Positions 45,312 through 55,304 are shown, numbered from the stretch's first letter. The stretch is 64,000 nt of DNA from JADHUC01 sp964623055 (GCA_964623055.1 CAZURK010000024.1:22086-86085), one strand, 5' to 3'. The notes: generated from the letters alone by a model not told the origin. Program-made: numbers and translations.

Positions 45312-46670
45312 CTAATCGGACAGTGTCACTTGCCGGTGTACTTCGTCGACGATCCGTTTCTCGACGCCAGTGGCCCAGGGACTTGGGCGACCGTAGTAGA
45401 TCATGGCGGTCGCCCCCTCGTATCCACCTTCGGCCAGTACACGTTCCGACGGAATGTAGGCCATTCCGTCGTTCGCGTATGCCGCGACCCAGGTTGACCG
45501 AACGTCCAACTCAGCCTTCAATCGAAGCGAATAGTCAACAACAACTTCGCCGCCCAGAAATACCATCGTCGGCCCGTTGCCCAGTTTCCACGTCTGGACG
45601 GGGTATGGATACGCCGACGCGATTCGGCCATCGCGATCCAGGGCGGCGAGCAAGCTCTTGGCCCGCGCGACCAGATAGCGGTTGGTCGATTTGGACTCGG
45701 ATTCCAATTCCTCGCGCGACGGGATATGAGCGAATGCCAGGTCGATTTCGGCGTAGCGGCAGGCTAGACGGCCCTCGACGGAACGCGACGAGTCGGCGCG
45801 GGCGTCGTCCACGGCCTGGGCGATATCGCGGCCGTATTGCTGGGCGAATTCGACCTTACGACGGGGCAGTGGGTTCTGATCACCGCCGCAGCCGGTCCAC
45901 ACGATCGCCGTCGCGGAGGGGTGACGTTTTTCGATTTCGATCTGTGCGAAACCCGGCCAGTCGCCTGACCATTCGTAGGACGAAAGTACCGTGGCGTGAC
46001 AGGCATAACCGCAAACGATCGCCTGAAACTCGCCCGCGTTGTCCGCGACGAACAGCACGGGCACGTCATGATCGTCCGGCCCTTTCAACTTGCCGGCAGT
46101 TCGCAACTCGGGCACTTCGGCGGCGCGATTGTTCCGCCGGTTCACAGCGAATGTCGCTTTTCCCACACCCCAAGTCAAACGGCACGGCGACAGATCCTCG
46201 ATCGCTTGGCCGGCCACGGCCACCATCTTTCGTTCGAGCGTCCTGTCGTACTCCTCTTTCAGACGATGTTGTTCTTCATCAAACAGAAAATACGCGCGAT
46301 GACCAACCACCGGCCCCGAATGCGTGTGTGTGGCACATATGGCAATGGACTTTCTCGGCAACTGGTACTTGTCGGCAAGTTGCCCACAAACGCGGTTCGA
46401 AAGACCGCGGTAGGTGTTGCTGACCTCGATCGTGATCAGCATGGCTCGCGTGCCATGCGGGTCTTCCAGCACGAGGGCTCTGGTCCACAATTCAGTCATC
46501 GTGCCGGTGGCCGGTTTGTTGCGGCTGGCGTAGCCCATCATCCACATGGGCTTCTCGGGCGTGATCTTGACCTTGGCGACACCCGCCTTCCAGCCGCCAG
46601 CATCAACTTGCGGTGTTGCGGTTACCAGGGCTGTCACGGCAAGTGATAGAAGCAATGCCTTGATCTGCAT
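45312..46670 (-). CDS. Secreted neutral/alkaline ceramidase N-terminal-domain hydrolase
   Basis: 452 residues with a signal peptide (1-24). The sequence GVAKVKITPEKPMWMMGYA and the motif ICATHTHSGP (H115, H117) are the hallmark of the neutral/alkaline ceramidase N-terminal family, a zinc-dependent fold. VVWTGCGGDQNP-like and EWSGDWPGFAQI segments also match. The true substrate in planctomycetes is probably not ceramide; it is unknown. The usual C-terminal immunoglobulin-like ceramidase domain is missing, as in most short bacterial members. GAGGGA precedes the ATG. Confidence 0.93.
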   Translation of the reverse strand: MQIKALLLSLAVTALVTATPQVDAGGWKAGVAKVKITPEKPMWMMGYASRNKPATGTMTELWTRALVLEDPHGTRAMLITIEVSNTYRGLSNRVCGQLADKYQLPRKSIAICATHTHSGPVVGHRAYFLFDEEQHRLKEEYDRTLERKMVAVAGQAIEDLSPCRLTWGVGKATFAVNRRNNRAAEVPELRTAGKLKGPDDHDVPVLFVADNAGEFQAIVCGYACHATVLSSYEWSGDWPGFAQIEIEKRHPSATAIVWTGCGGDQNPLPRRKVEFAQQYGRDIAQAVDDARADSSRSVEGRLACRYAEIDLAFAHIPSREELESESKSTNRYLVARAKSLLAALDRDGRIASAYPYPVQTWKLGNGPTMVFLGGEVVVDYSLRLKAELDVRSTWVAAYANDGMAYIPSERVLAEGGYEGATAMIYYGRPSPWATGVEKRIVDEVHRQVTLSD

Positions 46671-46795
46671 GGTTCGTCCCTCTTCGGCTAGCGTTCAGTC
46701 TTCGTGGTGGCGCGAGTACATTTTCGAGTCGTTTTCTGGCAGCGAACATCGCTCCCTGGAGTCGAGCTCCGGGGTGGCGAAAACGCAATAGCCCG

Positions 46796-48844
46796 TCACG
46801 GTTTTGAAGCCTGACCGGGAGTCTCAGTGATTTCCCCAGTCACCTGCTCCAACGTCGCCATTCCGCCCTTGCCGCGTTTGGCGACGTAGCGGACTGGCGT
46901 CGTCGTAGTCGGTTTGCCGTCTTCGTCCTTCTCCAGGATCAGTTCGCCGTTGGCCGTAAACTCCTGGCGGTCTTCGCCGCGAATCCGTGTCCAGCCCTTA
47001 AGGCTCCCGTCGTCGGAATAGTGGTACTCGTCGCGCCAGTCCTTGGGCAGATCCAGCAGCGGGTCGACGTAGCTGCCCTTGACCGCCGGGTCGGTGTAGT
47101 CGACGACCTGGATGCGGTGCTGGTCGTCGTAGACGCGTTTCTCGTTGTCCAGGTAGTAGAAGCAGACGAAGCCCGGCGCGGAGTAATGCTGGCCGTTGTG
47201 GACAAAGACGCCGATGTCCACGCGGTTGGACTCCATCTTCGATCCTGGGGCGATCGGACTACGCTCGTGGTAAGGCACGATCAACTCGACTTGCGAGCCG
47301 GCATCGTCGAGCTTGTTGATTCGGATGCGATCGCTGTCGCCGCGCAGCACGACCCAGTGATAGGTCAGAGGTTTGCCGTCCAGGTCCTTGCTAGTCTGGG
47401 CGCTGACGACCATGCGACGGCTATATTTGGTCGACTTGACCACGCGAGCGATAGCGCAGGCCGTATCGAACATGCGCTCGCGCGGGCCCATGTCGAAGTA
47501 GTCGCGGCCCACGACCGCCTGGTCTTCCTCGATCACCTTAAGTTGCACCACCGGCGGCAACGACTCGGGCGTCATGTCGTGGGCCAAGGTCACCATCTTC
47601 TCCATCTGAATCTGGCCGCCATCGAAGACTGTGGGATGGGCCTTGCCGGTCAGGTAGTCCTCGGGCGTTTCGACCATCTTGTTGCTGCTGCGGAAGATCA
47701 TTTGCATGGCGGGCATCAGTGCGCCGGATTTGGCCAGCTTCTGTTTGACTTCGGGCCGGAACGCCGCCAGTGTGGCGACTACGGCGTTCATGAAGGCGCG
47801 ATCCGATCCCGACGAGCCTTGCGAGATGATCATGTACGGTGTGTTGGCCGCGAACACGTCGCCGTGGCCTTTGCCGTTCGCTTGCGGGTCATGGTCGCGA
47901 TGCTCGGGGTAGAAGTACATGTGATTGCCCATGTACTGCAGGTACAGCAATCCGGCGCCGCGCGGGTTCGTCAAGGCGTGACGGGCCTGGCTTCGCCAGA
48001 AAGGCCCGGACGTGAGAGCCGTCGACGAATTGCCGATCGTGATGCCGTTGTACAGGAACGAAAGTTGCAGCCCGTGGTGTACGCGGCGTTTGCGTGCTTC
48101 CTCGGAGAATTCGATGCGTGTCAACTGCGAAAAGGCTTTGAAGTTCATGTTCGAATGGTCGCTGTCGTGGTTGTCGTACAAGTCGCCGTGGTTGCCGGCG
48201 GCGGTACCCTCCTCGTACCAAGTGCGCAACAGCTCGCCGGCCTTGCCGAGCCCGACGCCGATCGGCTTATCGGATGTGGCCTTGCGGTCGAGTTTGAAGA
48301 GGGCGTGGAACACGCCGAGTTTGGCGTTCCAGGCCGTGTTGCCCTCGCCGACCAGCACCTGGCCGTCCTGAATCTCGGCCGGCGTGACCTGATAGCGCCA
48401 TCCCTCGGGCTTGGCTTCGAGCGGCTCGCTGGCCTTTTTGACGATTTCCTTCAACCGATCATCGTCGCGCAGACTCGTCAGATCCTCGTCCGCCTCCATG
48501 TGCTTGGCGTTACGGAAGCCAAGGTCGACGGACTTTTCGAGCGCGGCAAAGGCCTCATCTTTCCTGCCCTGCCGAGCTAAGACGCACGCAAGGTTGTAAT
48601 GGGAGTTGGCGTTGTGGGGCACACGCTCGATCGACTGGCGGAGGGCCTTTTCGGCCTGCTCGTACTCGCCACGGGCCAGCAGCGTGGCGATGGCACGTGC
48701 AGACGCGGTCTGCCTGAGCTGCAGCGCGGGAAGGTCGAACACGCTGGGAGCCTCCGGGGTCGGCGTTTCGTCAGCGGCCTGAATTGGTGCGACCGGCGCA
48801 ACAAGGATCGAGAGAGTTAGGATGGATCGGATCAGGTGGGTCAA
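46796..48844 (-). CDS. Secreted TPR-containing protein of unknown function, TTG start
   Basis: 682 residues. The TTG at 48844 is chosen because AAGGAG lies 7 nt upstream and a signal peptide follows (IRSILTLSILVAPVAPIQAA). Earlier in-frame starts would translate the inverted repeat. Two TPR-like units (about 55-130: EYEQAEKALRQSIERVPHNA; NSHYNLACVLARQGRKDEAF) precede a large unassigned domain with many His and Asp (YMGNHMYFYPEHRDHD) and a Gly/Ser-rich turn (ISQGSSGSDRAFMNAVVATL). The C-terminal ~80 residues resemble a short beta repeat (HYSDDGSLKGWTRIRGED). Function unknown; periplasmic by the signal. Confidence 0.88.
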   Translation of the reverse strand: MTHLIRSILTLSILVAPVAPIQAADETPTPEAPSVFDLPALQLRQTASARAIATLLARGEYEQAEKALRQSIERVPHNANSHYNLACVLARQGRKDEAFAALEKSVDLGFRNAKHMEADEDLTSLRDDDRLKEIVKKASEPLEAKPEGWRYQVTPAEIQDGQVLVGEGNTAWNAKLGVFHALFKLDRKATSDKPIGVGLGKAGELLRTWYEEGTAAGNHGDLYDNHDSDHSNMNFKAFSQLTRIEFSEEARKRRVHHGLQLSFLYNGITIGNSSTALTSGPFWRSQARHALTNPRGAGLLYLQYMGNHMYFYPEHRDHDPQANGKGHGDVFAANTPYMIISQGSSGSDRAFMNAVVATLAAFRPEVKQKLAKSGALMPAMQMIFRSSNKMVETPEDYLTGKAHPTVFDGGQIQMEKMVTLAHDMTPESLPPVVQLKVIEEDQAVVGRDYFDMGPRERMFDTACAIARVVKSTKYSRRMVVSAQTSKDLDGKPLTYHWVVLRGDSDRIRINKLDDAGSQVELIVPYHERSPIAPGSKMESNRVDIGVFVHNGQHYSAPGFVCFYYLDNEKRVYDDQHRIQVVDYTDPAVKGSYVDPLLDLPKDWRDEYHYSDDGSLKGWTRIRGEDRQEFTANGELILEKDEDGKPTTTTPVRYVAKRGKGGMATLEQVTGEITETPGQASKP

Positions 48845-48851
48845 CGTAACG

Positions 48852-48857
48852 CTCCTT
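48852..48857 (-). promoter_or_regulatory. Shine-Dalgarno AAGGAG deciding a TTG start
   Basis: AAGGAG on the reverse strand, 7 nt before the TTG at 48844, is the only good ribosome binding site near the signal-peptide coding region of the TPR protein. Confidence 0.65.
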
Positions 48858-48870
48858 ATCTGAACTGTCG

Positions 48871-48949
48871 TTCCGGGAGGGCGAGGCTCCTGCCGAGCCT
48901 GGGATCGACGCCACAACAGCGGCTCAGCAGGAGCTTCGCCCTCCCGAAA
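48871..48949. repeat. About 23-nt inverted repeat next to a gene start
   Basis: Left part 48871-48893 (ttccgggagggcgaggctcc...) and right part around 48927-48949 are complementary with about two mismatches. Because the neighbours are divergent, it stands in a promoter region, not behind a gene, so termination is not an obvious role. Confidence 0.85.
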
Positions 48950-49083
48950 GTGAAGGTTCCGCGGAATCCCGGGACACGCCCTTGGGGATAACCGCCGGCA
49001 GGGCTACAGTCTAACGGGTGAAACCCCTGTCGTGCCAGTCATGGCCTCAGCCATGATGTTGATCCGTCGTCGCGAAGGTAGCC

Positions 49084-49172
49084 ACGGATCGAACACGGAT
49101 TGAACGCAAATCAAGCTGTAGTACAGTAATTGCAGGATAACTGCCCCTCAACGCTATCCGTGTTCGATCCGT
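49084..49172. repeat. Perfect 17-nt inverted repeat with long loop
   Basis: Arms 49084-49100 and 49156-49172 are exact reverse complements, separated by 55 nt. It ends about 65 nt before the C69 peptidase start, a position where an operator or 5' leader structure could act. Confidence 0.85.
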
Positions 49173-49236
49173 TGCCTTGTAGACGGATTGGCCGGAGATC
49201 TGGGCTTTCGCACGAAACAGAAACCGGGAGACACGC

Positions 49237-50946
49237 ATGATCGACTTCAATCGAACGTCAGTCGGACGCGTCAAGGCTTTGTTGCTGGTCCTCTGTGTAG
49301 TCTGGAGTGCTTCTCGACTCGTTCCCGCATGCACAACGGTGATGGTCGGCAAACGGGCCACCGCAGACGGCTCTGTGTTGATGGCCAGTTCTTGTGACGG
49401 CGACGTGATGGGTTTGATCTATGTCATGCCAGCCCGGACTTATCCCCCGGATACGAAGCTGCCCATGTACTGGAATGTGCCCAGACCCAAGACCTACGAA
49501 GAGTATCAGGCGAACGTCAAGAAGGGGTACGATCTGGTCGGTTCTCTGCCGACGACAAAGACTTATCGCAGCATCATCCTGGCAGGCAACTTGGAAAGCA
49601 TGACAACGGGCGGACTGAACGAGCATGGCGTGAGTATCGCTATCGAGTTTCTGCCAATGCGATCCGGCTTGGCTTGCGACAAAGGCGTTGTGGGGCCCAA
49701 CAGCAACCACTGGACGACGTCGCTGATTGCGAACGGCCTGTTGAGGGCCAAGACGGCCCGCGAAGCGATCAAGGTTATTGGTTCGATGATCGACGAATAC
49801 GGGTTCCTGTATTATCGCGCTCCCAAGGCGGGAGTCGCGCTGCCCATCGCAGATGAGGATGAAATATGGCTCATGGAAATTTTCGGTCCCGGTGAAAGCT
49901 GGACTCCTGGCAGCGGGAAGCCGGGCGGCGTTTGGTGTGCCCAACGGATACCCGACGGCGAGGTTGGATGTAGTGCGAACCGCAGCCGCATTGGTAAGGT
50001 GGACCTGGAAGACGCGGACCACTTCATGGCATCCTCCAATATCTTCTCGCTGGCGCAGGATCTGGGATTCTGGAAACCGGAGAAACCGTTCGTGTGGTAC
50101 GAGGTCTACGGCGGCCCCGGGAGCAAATACAATTCTCTGCGCGAATGGAGGGCCCTGAGCCTGGCAGCTCCGTCCCTGGCCCTGAAAGCGACGGGCGATC
50201 CGGCAGTGGACCGGTATCCGTTTTCGGTGAAACCGGACGAGCCGATCGCAGTCCGGAAACTGATGGCCATCATGCGTGACGGCTATGAGGGCACGGAATT
50301 CGATCTGACAGAACGTCCGGCTTTCAGAGTCAAGGGGCAGAAAAGTCCGCTTGCGCGTCCGTGGGGCTGCAGCGAGATTTTCGATCTACTCGACATTCGG
50401 CCGGAACGCGCCATTTGCACGCCCACCAGTGGATACGTGATCATCGCACAATTGCGAGAGTCGCTGCCGGACCCAATCGGCAACTGCCTATGGTTCGCCT
50501 ACGGACCGGCCAATACCAGTTGCTTTGTGCCTGTCTATGCCGGTGTAACGGATCTGCCTGATACGTGGGACCATCCGGCGGATTTCACTCGCATAGACAG
50601 GGAACAACCGCAGTGGAACTTCCGCCTGGTTCAGAACTTGGCGAACCGCCTGAGATACCAGGACGCAATCAGAGACATGCGACGTGTCATGGAGCCTGCA
50701 GAGGAGCGGTTCCTCGGCACGCAGTCGGATGTAGAAGAAGCAGCCGTTCGTGTCCTCCAAAAACGCGGTGCAGAAGGCGTCGAAGCTTTTCTGACCGACT
50801 ACGCGCACGGGTGTGCGACGAACGTCGGGCACGCTTACCACGATCTCGTAGACTATCTGATGCTTCGGTATCTGATTGGGGACAAGGAGCTGGCCCCCCA
50901 ATCACTACCTCAGGTCGCTGCACCGATCATCCCTGACGTACCGTAG
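49237..50946 (+). CDS. Secreted C69-family dipeptidase-like Ntn hydrolase
   Basis: 569 residues. A signal sequence (1-31) ends just before C32-T-T, the N-terminal nucleophile of peptidase family C69 (Ntn hydrolases) that is exposed by removal of the leader. Typical segments follow (GKRATADGSVLMASSCDGD; GLNEHGVSIAIEF; IADEDEIWLMEIFGPGE). Members are dipeptidases or amidases. The cut that frees the cysteine would coincide with signal-peptide processing, common in secreted members. GGGAG precedes the ATG by 7 nt. The gene is complete. Confidence 0.93.
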   Translation: MIDFNRTSVGRVKALLLVLCVVWSASRLVPACTTVMVGKRATADGSVLMASSCDGDVMGLIYVMPARTYPPDTKLPMYWNVPRPKTYEEYQANVKKGYDLVGSLPTTKTYRSIILAGNLESMTTGGLNEHGVSIAIEFLPMRSGLACDKGVVGPNSNHWTTSLIANGLLRAKTAREAIKVIGSMIDEYGFLYYRAPKAGVALPIADEDEIWLMEIFGPGESWTPGSGKPGGVWCAQRIPDGEVGCSANRSRIGKVDLEDADHFMASSNIFSLAQDLGFWKPEKPFVWYEVYGGPGSKYNSLREWRALSLAAPSLALKATGDPAVDRYPFSVKPDEPIAVRKLMAIMRDGYEGTEFDLTERPAFRVKGQKSPLARPWGCSEIFDLLDIRPERAICTPTSGYVIIAQLRESLPDPIGNCLWFAYGPANTSCFVPVYAGVTDLPDTWDHPADFTRIDREQPQWNFRLVQNLANRLRYQDAIRDMRRVMEPAEERFLGTQSDVEEAAVRVLQKRGAEGVEAFLTDYAHGCATNVGHAYHDLVDYLMLRYLIGDKELAPQSLPQVAAPIIPDVP

Positions 50947-50997
50947 AAGACGATGCGCGATTGACGATACGGAGTCTCTTCGTCATCGAGTTCCAAC

Positions 50998-52992
50998 CTA
51001 TCGGCCTTTTGATGCTACCGGTATGCGCGTGTTGTCTCGAACGTCCACTGTGTCACAGTCCTCTGTTACCTCGATCGCACCCGGGACAAGCTCGCGACTG
51101 TCTTCGATGTGATTCCCACGTACGGAAACCCTCGTCGCGTTGAAGATGCGGATCGGCACGTGGGGCTTGCCGTCCGTGAGATCCGGTGCGTCGGTTTCGG
51201 CCACGAGGCGATTGTTGCGGACGATGGCGTTTTCCGCGCAGCCGATGCTGATAGCCTGATTGCGCCAGTTCACAAACTTGTTGTCCTCGATGAGGATATC
51301 CGCAATACCTCGGTAAGGCGCGGGCTGCCAGCCTAAGCGACTCGTATGGATCGAAATGGATGCCGAGGTGTCGGAGCGGTAGATCCGCTCCACGTTGCAG
51401 GTATCGAAGGTGTTACCTCGGATGATGACGTTGCCGGTGGCGAAGCCCTCGGGCCAATCAGGATCGTTGTGCACTACTACACCGTTGGAGCTTGTGGCCT
51501 CGAACCGGTTGTTTTCGATCAGCCCGTCGCGCGAGTCGATCAGGATGCCGAATCGCCGGATATTGCGGAATGTGTTGTTGCGAAAGACAAACCCGCCGGC
51601 GCAGTCCAGGTTGAAGAACTGTGGATCCGTCTTCTTGGTGCCGGTCCTGACGCCGGGGATCGGGCGGTCGAGCTTCACGCGCTGTGTGCCCCTATCGCGT
51701 TCCACCGCCGTGACCTTCGCTGCGCCGAGCTTTCGTCCAGGCTTAGGATCGAAGACAAGCACGCGCGCACCGACCTTCATCGACGCGTGTAGCGTCAGCG
51801 CAAACTCGGTGTCGGAGACGATCTTGGTGCAGAAGGCGCCTTTCGAGTAGAAGTTGGCTCCGTCATCGGCCATGCCTTCGAGAGTGCAGCCCTCGATCCA
51901 CGGGGCCGGTCGGCTCATGGGAAAGTGCAGCCCGTCGGCGTTAGACGTGTGCCAGCGGCCGGGCTTGATGAGCACCTTGCAGTCCAGTACCGCAATCTCT
52001 TTCGTGCCTCCGCCGCCGTAGTCGAGGCCCGGACTCGTGTAGTTCGTAACGCGCTGGAACGTTACGCGCTCGCAGTTGGGACATAGGATGAGTCCACCAC
52101 CGTTGCGGTCCACGTGGACATATCGGTCGCCGATCTCGAAATGCACGGCCTGTCGGGCGTTCCGAAGTTTCATTCGGAACGAGCGGTCGCCTATCTTATC
52201 CCACTCGTCGCAGAAGTAGACGTTGGGTACGTCGCGCTTCATCCGGCCGGGGATTTCTGGATCCTTGAGCATGCCCCAGCGGATCGAGTCGTATCCCTTG
52301 CGGTTTGGACGCTTCCAGAGCGGGTGATCCATCGAGATATAGCCGGGTTCCACCTCAAAGTCGAACGTGCCCTCTTTTCGATCTACGGCGCGCACAAATC
52401 CCTGGGCGAAGGGCGGCAAATCCCAATCAACCACGAAGTCGCGCACGATGACGTCTTTGCACGAGTAGAGGGCGAGGAAGCCCGTTGGCGGAGTGCGAAT
52501 TATGATCTCGGAACCGTTGCCGTTCAGGATCACGTGTTCGGCCCGTGCCATGGCCAGGGCATCGTTGGTGATCTTGGCGTACTCGTCCGTCTCGATGTCG
52601 GCGTCCAGGTAGTACCGTCCCTTGGGAAAGCTGACCTCCGTGGGTACCTTCGCCTCGGTGGCCCGCTTCATCGCGGCACGAATACCGGCTGCATCGTTGT
52701 CTTCGTCGTCTGGTACGGCGCCAAAGTCAGTGACGTCCAGCACTTGCTCTACCGGAAAATCGCGCAGCGGTTCGGGACGCGGTGTGAGCTGCGGCTCGGT
52801 CACCTGCACGTCCACTCGATTCTCGTACACCGAGCCCTGCTGTACGCCGACGGTCTCCGGCGTTTGCTCCGCTGCGTCTGCCGCCGCCAAAGCGTCGGCG
52901 AGTGGCAGGAACGACCAACCGGCCATGCCCCCGGCTGCCAGCGTGATAAACGCGAGTATGACCGATAGCGGACCAGCAGTCTTACGATTCAT
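50998..52992 (-). CDS. Secreted right-handed beta-helix protein (GH28/GH110-like)
   Basis: 664 residues. An N-terminal membrane/signal segment (8-32) is followed by VTDFGAVPDDEDNDAAGIRAAM, shortened here to its DFGAVPDD core, the start of pectate-lyase-3/GH28-related helices. Regular coil repeats fill the rest (FVFRNNTFRNIRRFGILID; GLIENNRFEATSSNGVVV; ILIEDNKFVNWRNQAISIG). NADGLHF resembles an acidic site of the polygalacturonase or GH110 alpha-galactosidase groups. It probably cleaves or binds an extracellular glycan. The 50-nt gaps on both sides suggest compact packing. Confidence 0.88.
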   Translation of the reverse strand: MNRKTAGPLSVILAFITLAAGGMAGWSFLPLADALAAADAAEQTPETVGVQQGSVYENRVDVQVTEPQLTPRPEPLRDFPVEQVLDVTDFGAVPDDEDNDAAGIRAAMKRATEAKVPTEVSFPKGRYYLDADIETDEYAKITNDALAMARAEHVILNGNGSEIIIRTPPTGFLALYSCKDVIVRDFVVDWDLPPFAQGFVRAVDRKEGTFDFEVEPGYISMDHPLWKRPNRKGYDSIRWGMLKDPEIPGRMKRDVPNVYFCDEWDKIGDRSFRMKLRNARQAVHFEIGDRYVHVDRNGGGLILCPNCERVTFQRVTNYTSPGLDYGGGGTKEIAVLDCKVLIKPGRWHTSNADGLHFPMSRPAPWIEGCTLEGMADDGANFYSKGAFCTKIVSDTEFALTLHASMKVGARVLVFDPKPGRKLGAAKVTAVERDRGTQRVKLDRPIPGVRTGTKKTDPQFFNLDCAGGFVFRNNTFRNIRRFGILIDSRDGLIENNRFEATSSNGVVVHNDPDWPEGFATGNVIIRGNTFDTCNVERIYRSDTSASISIHTSRLGWQPAPYRGIADILIEDNKFVNWRNQAISIGCAENAIVRNNRLVAETDAPDLTDGKPHVPIRIFNATRVSVRGNHIEDSRELVPGAIEVTEDCDTVDVRDNTRIPVASKGR

Positions 52993-53042
52993 GCTTGTTG
53001 CTCCTCATGCGGATCGTGGCCGGACGCCGTCATGTATCGGTT

Positions 53043-54983
53043 CTACTGCAGAACCGGCCTGCGGCCAGGAAGGTCAACGATGAACGGAAGGCGATTATGC
53101 ACTTCGATCAGCCGTGGAAACGCTTCCAGGTGATTCTCGCGACAGAACTCTTTCAGCTTTGCCGAGAGCGGTTCGCCTGATTCGATCGCCTCCTTATGTG
53201 CACGTGCGACGGCCTCGGCGTCGTTCAGGTCGATGGTATCGAAGGGCGACTGGATCGCAGCGAGATATTCCATGGTCCTCTTCGTGAATTCCACCTTGTC
53301 GCGAATCATGCGCACGCGTTTCTTTATCACATCGGATCGAGCGACCTTTTCGGCTCGGCTCACGGCGTCTTCCAAAACGGCGATCGTCGGCGGATTGAAA
53401 ATGTCGGGTGCCACCAACGTGGTCCATTCTCGTCCGAACGGTGAGAGACACTCTTCGTATCCGGCGAACGCCCGTTCGAGCGTTTGCCAGTAATCGCGCA
53501 TGGGATCGGCGGCCTCGGCGTAGAATTTGTCGTAGAAATCTTCCAGGAGTTTGTCCACGTCCAGATCGACGTCCCAGGCCAACTTGGCCGCCACGTAATG
53601 GTTCAAGCCGCAGACCGGCCACCGCGCGCCTGCAGCCTGAGTGTAGAACGACTCGACGCCCAGGCTGCGAAAATACGGCATGTCCTCGCGGATCAGATGG
53701 ACTTGATAGTAGGGCAGACCGCCCCAGACGCCTTTGTTGTAGTATTCGTAGATGAACAGATGGTCCGAGATCTTTGCCCAATGCTCCAGTTCCTTGCGAA
53801 AATACTTCGTATTACCCCGGCACGTCTCAGAGGCGATCGGGTGGCTGTTGCACGAGTAGGTGTGGCAAACCTGAACGGCCAGATTCGGTTCCGGGCGGTA
53901 GTCGGGATCCAGCGGCACGCGCAGGTACATCGCGTAGGCGCCCACCTTCAGCAGCTTGTCGGGGTGTTTCCGGGCTACGCGTTTGGCCACCTCGTTATTG
54001 AAGATGGCCAATCGCCTCGAGTACCTCGCGTGCCACTCCTCCTCGGGCGGACGTTTTTCGTCCAACGCAACGCAGTCCTTGCACTGGCAGAACCCTCCGC
54101 CGTCTTGCGGGGCCAGTGCCAGGATGTCTAGCGACGGATCTTTGTCAAACATCTTGATGATGCGCTGGGCCATCTCCTCGATCAGTTCCGCATTCGAGGT
54201 ACACAGTTGTTGGCCTTGGCGCCCAGGTGTCGGTCGCCGTCGCTTGCGGCCGGCAAGGGCGAACCAATCGGGATGCTGGTCAAAGTACTTTTCAGGTGGA
54301 ATCAGCTTGAAGTGAGTGTGGAAGCCCCATCGCCAGTTGATCCCAACAGGCCGATTTCCCACTTGGACGCCGACATTCATTTTCTGCCGTAGTGCCCAAT
54401 CTCCGCTTTCGATCCAGCGGACCCGGAACGACGGAATCTCGGTCTCCTCGAAGGTCCCAATCGTCAGGGTATCACTGCGAGGCACGACCTCGCCGACCTC
54501 GCCGGGCATGAACCAACGCACGCCCAGATGTTTTTCCAGCAGGTGATAGACGCCGTACAGCGTTCCCAGGTCGCGCGCACCGGCGACATAGACACCACCC
54601 GCGCCGCTCTTGAGAACGAAACCATCGTCTCCAAGCCTATTCCATTCGATGTGGCCCAGATCTTTCTTGGCGGCCGATCCAAAAACGATGGGCAGGAGGT
54701 TCTCTCGAGCTTGCGCGTCGACCTCCAATTCGACACCGGTCATCTTCCGCACGTACTGAATCAGTTCTTCGATAGAGTGGGCTTCGATGGCCGTAGGTTT
54801 CGAAGGTGCGACGATTGCGGCCCGCGCCCGACCGTCTTGAACGAGCGTAAGAAACGGAGCCCTGGCCGGCGGGTACGGATCCTTCTTCTGAACACCGATT
54901 TCAGAACCCGGACAATTCGAAATTAGGGCCAGGGAGACAACCCAAAGCAGCAACAGCAAGGAACGTGCGACACTTGAATTCAT
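53043..54983 (-). CDS. Secreted DUF4838-type protein with alpha-glucuronidase-like N-terminal domain
   Basis: 646 residues. The ATG at 54983 opens a signal sequence (SLLLLLWVVSLALISNC), possibly a lipoprotein. Residues about 35-140 resemble the N-terminal domain found before GH67/GH20-type catalytic domains (AIEAHSIEELIQYVRKMTG; LGTLYGVYHLLEKHLGVRWF). A long barrel-like part follows with the DUF4838 traits: ALAPQDGGGFCQCKDC, VQVCHTYSCNSHPIA and IYEYYNKGVWGG. It is probably a glycosidase-like protein, but no catalytic pair has been confirmed by me. The start could also be an adjacent GTG. Confidence 0.88.
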   Translation of the reverse strand: MNSSVARSLLLLLWVVSLALISNCPGSEIGVQKKDPYPPARAPFLTLVQDGRARAAIVAPSKPTAIEAHSIEELIQYVRKMTGVELEVDAQARENLLPIVFGSAAKKDLGHIEWNRLGDDGFVLKSGAGGVYVAGARDLGTLYGVYHLLEKHLGVRWFMPGEVGEVVPRSDTLTIGTFEETEIPSFRVRWIESGDWALRQKMNVGVQVGNRPVGINWRWGFHTHFKLIPPEKYFDQHPDWFALAGRKRRRPTPGRQGQQLCTSNAELIEEMAQRIIKMFDKDPSLDILALAPQDGGGFCQCKDCVALDEKRPPEEEWHARYSRRLAIFNNEVAKRVARKHPDKLLKVGAYAMYLRVPLDPDYRPEPNLAVQVCHTYSCNSHPIASETCRGNTKYFRKELEHWAKISDHLFIYEYYNKGVWGGLPYYQVHLIREDMPYFRSLGVESFYTQAAGARWPVCGLNHYVAAKLAWDVDLDVDKLLEDFYDKFYAEAADPMRDYWQTLERAFAGYEECLSPFGREWTTLVAPDIFNPPTIAVLEDAVSRAEKVARSDVIKKRVRMIRDKVEFTKRTMEYLAAIQSPFDTIDLNDAEAVARAHKEAIESGEPLSAKLKEFCRENHLEAFPRLIEVHNRLPFIVDLPGRRPVLQ

Positions 54984-55304
54984 CACGGCTATCTCCACAG
55001 TGATCTCACTCAACCAATGTCAGACTTCGTGCACCACGCAAAATAGCCGGAACTGGCAGACCGTTCAATCATCCTGGAGGCAAACTGGGAGGCAAACTGG
55101 GGTCGGGTACTTCAAACTTCAATCTGGCAGTTTCGCGCTCCGAACTGTGCAGGACATGGCCGCAAGATTGAAGTTTGAAGTACCCGACCTCGCCGCGTTG
55201 GCTGTTGCACTGACAACGGCTGACGTCAACAATATCTCCATCGGATGTGTTCTTGGCCTTTCGTTCACCTGTCGTTCATTATCGGTCTACTCTGGGAGCC
55301 AGTC
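54984..55304. other. Divergent intergenic region with a perfect inverted repeat
   Basis: 321 bases between the divergent DUF4838 and lyase genes. It contains a 12-nt tandem repeat (gaggcaaactgg, twice, near 55077-55100) and the inverted repeat at 55101-55189. No gene or clear promoter box was recognised. Confidence 0.7.
55101..55189. repeat. Perfect 25-nt inverted repeat with 39-nt loop
   Basis: Arms 55101-55125 and 55165-55189 are exact reverse complements. A direct repeat adjoins its left side. It stands in a divergent promoter region, so it is not placed as a terminator. Confidence 0.9.

Larger units (their letters stand above)
48845..49236. other. Divergent intergenic region with two inverted repeats
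   Basis: 392 bases without a gene, between divergently transcribed TPR and C69 peptidase genes. It holds the inverted repeats at 48871-48949 and 49084-49172 and a small palindrome catggc/gccatg near 49040-49055. No clear promoter boxes and no RNA gene were recognised. Confidence 0.7.

Noticed and set aside
47021..48580. Plus-strand open frame of 519 codons
   Set aside because: Antisense to the TPR-containing gene, no motif and Val/Asp/His-rich composition typical of an antisense frame in GC-rich DNA.
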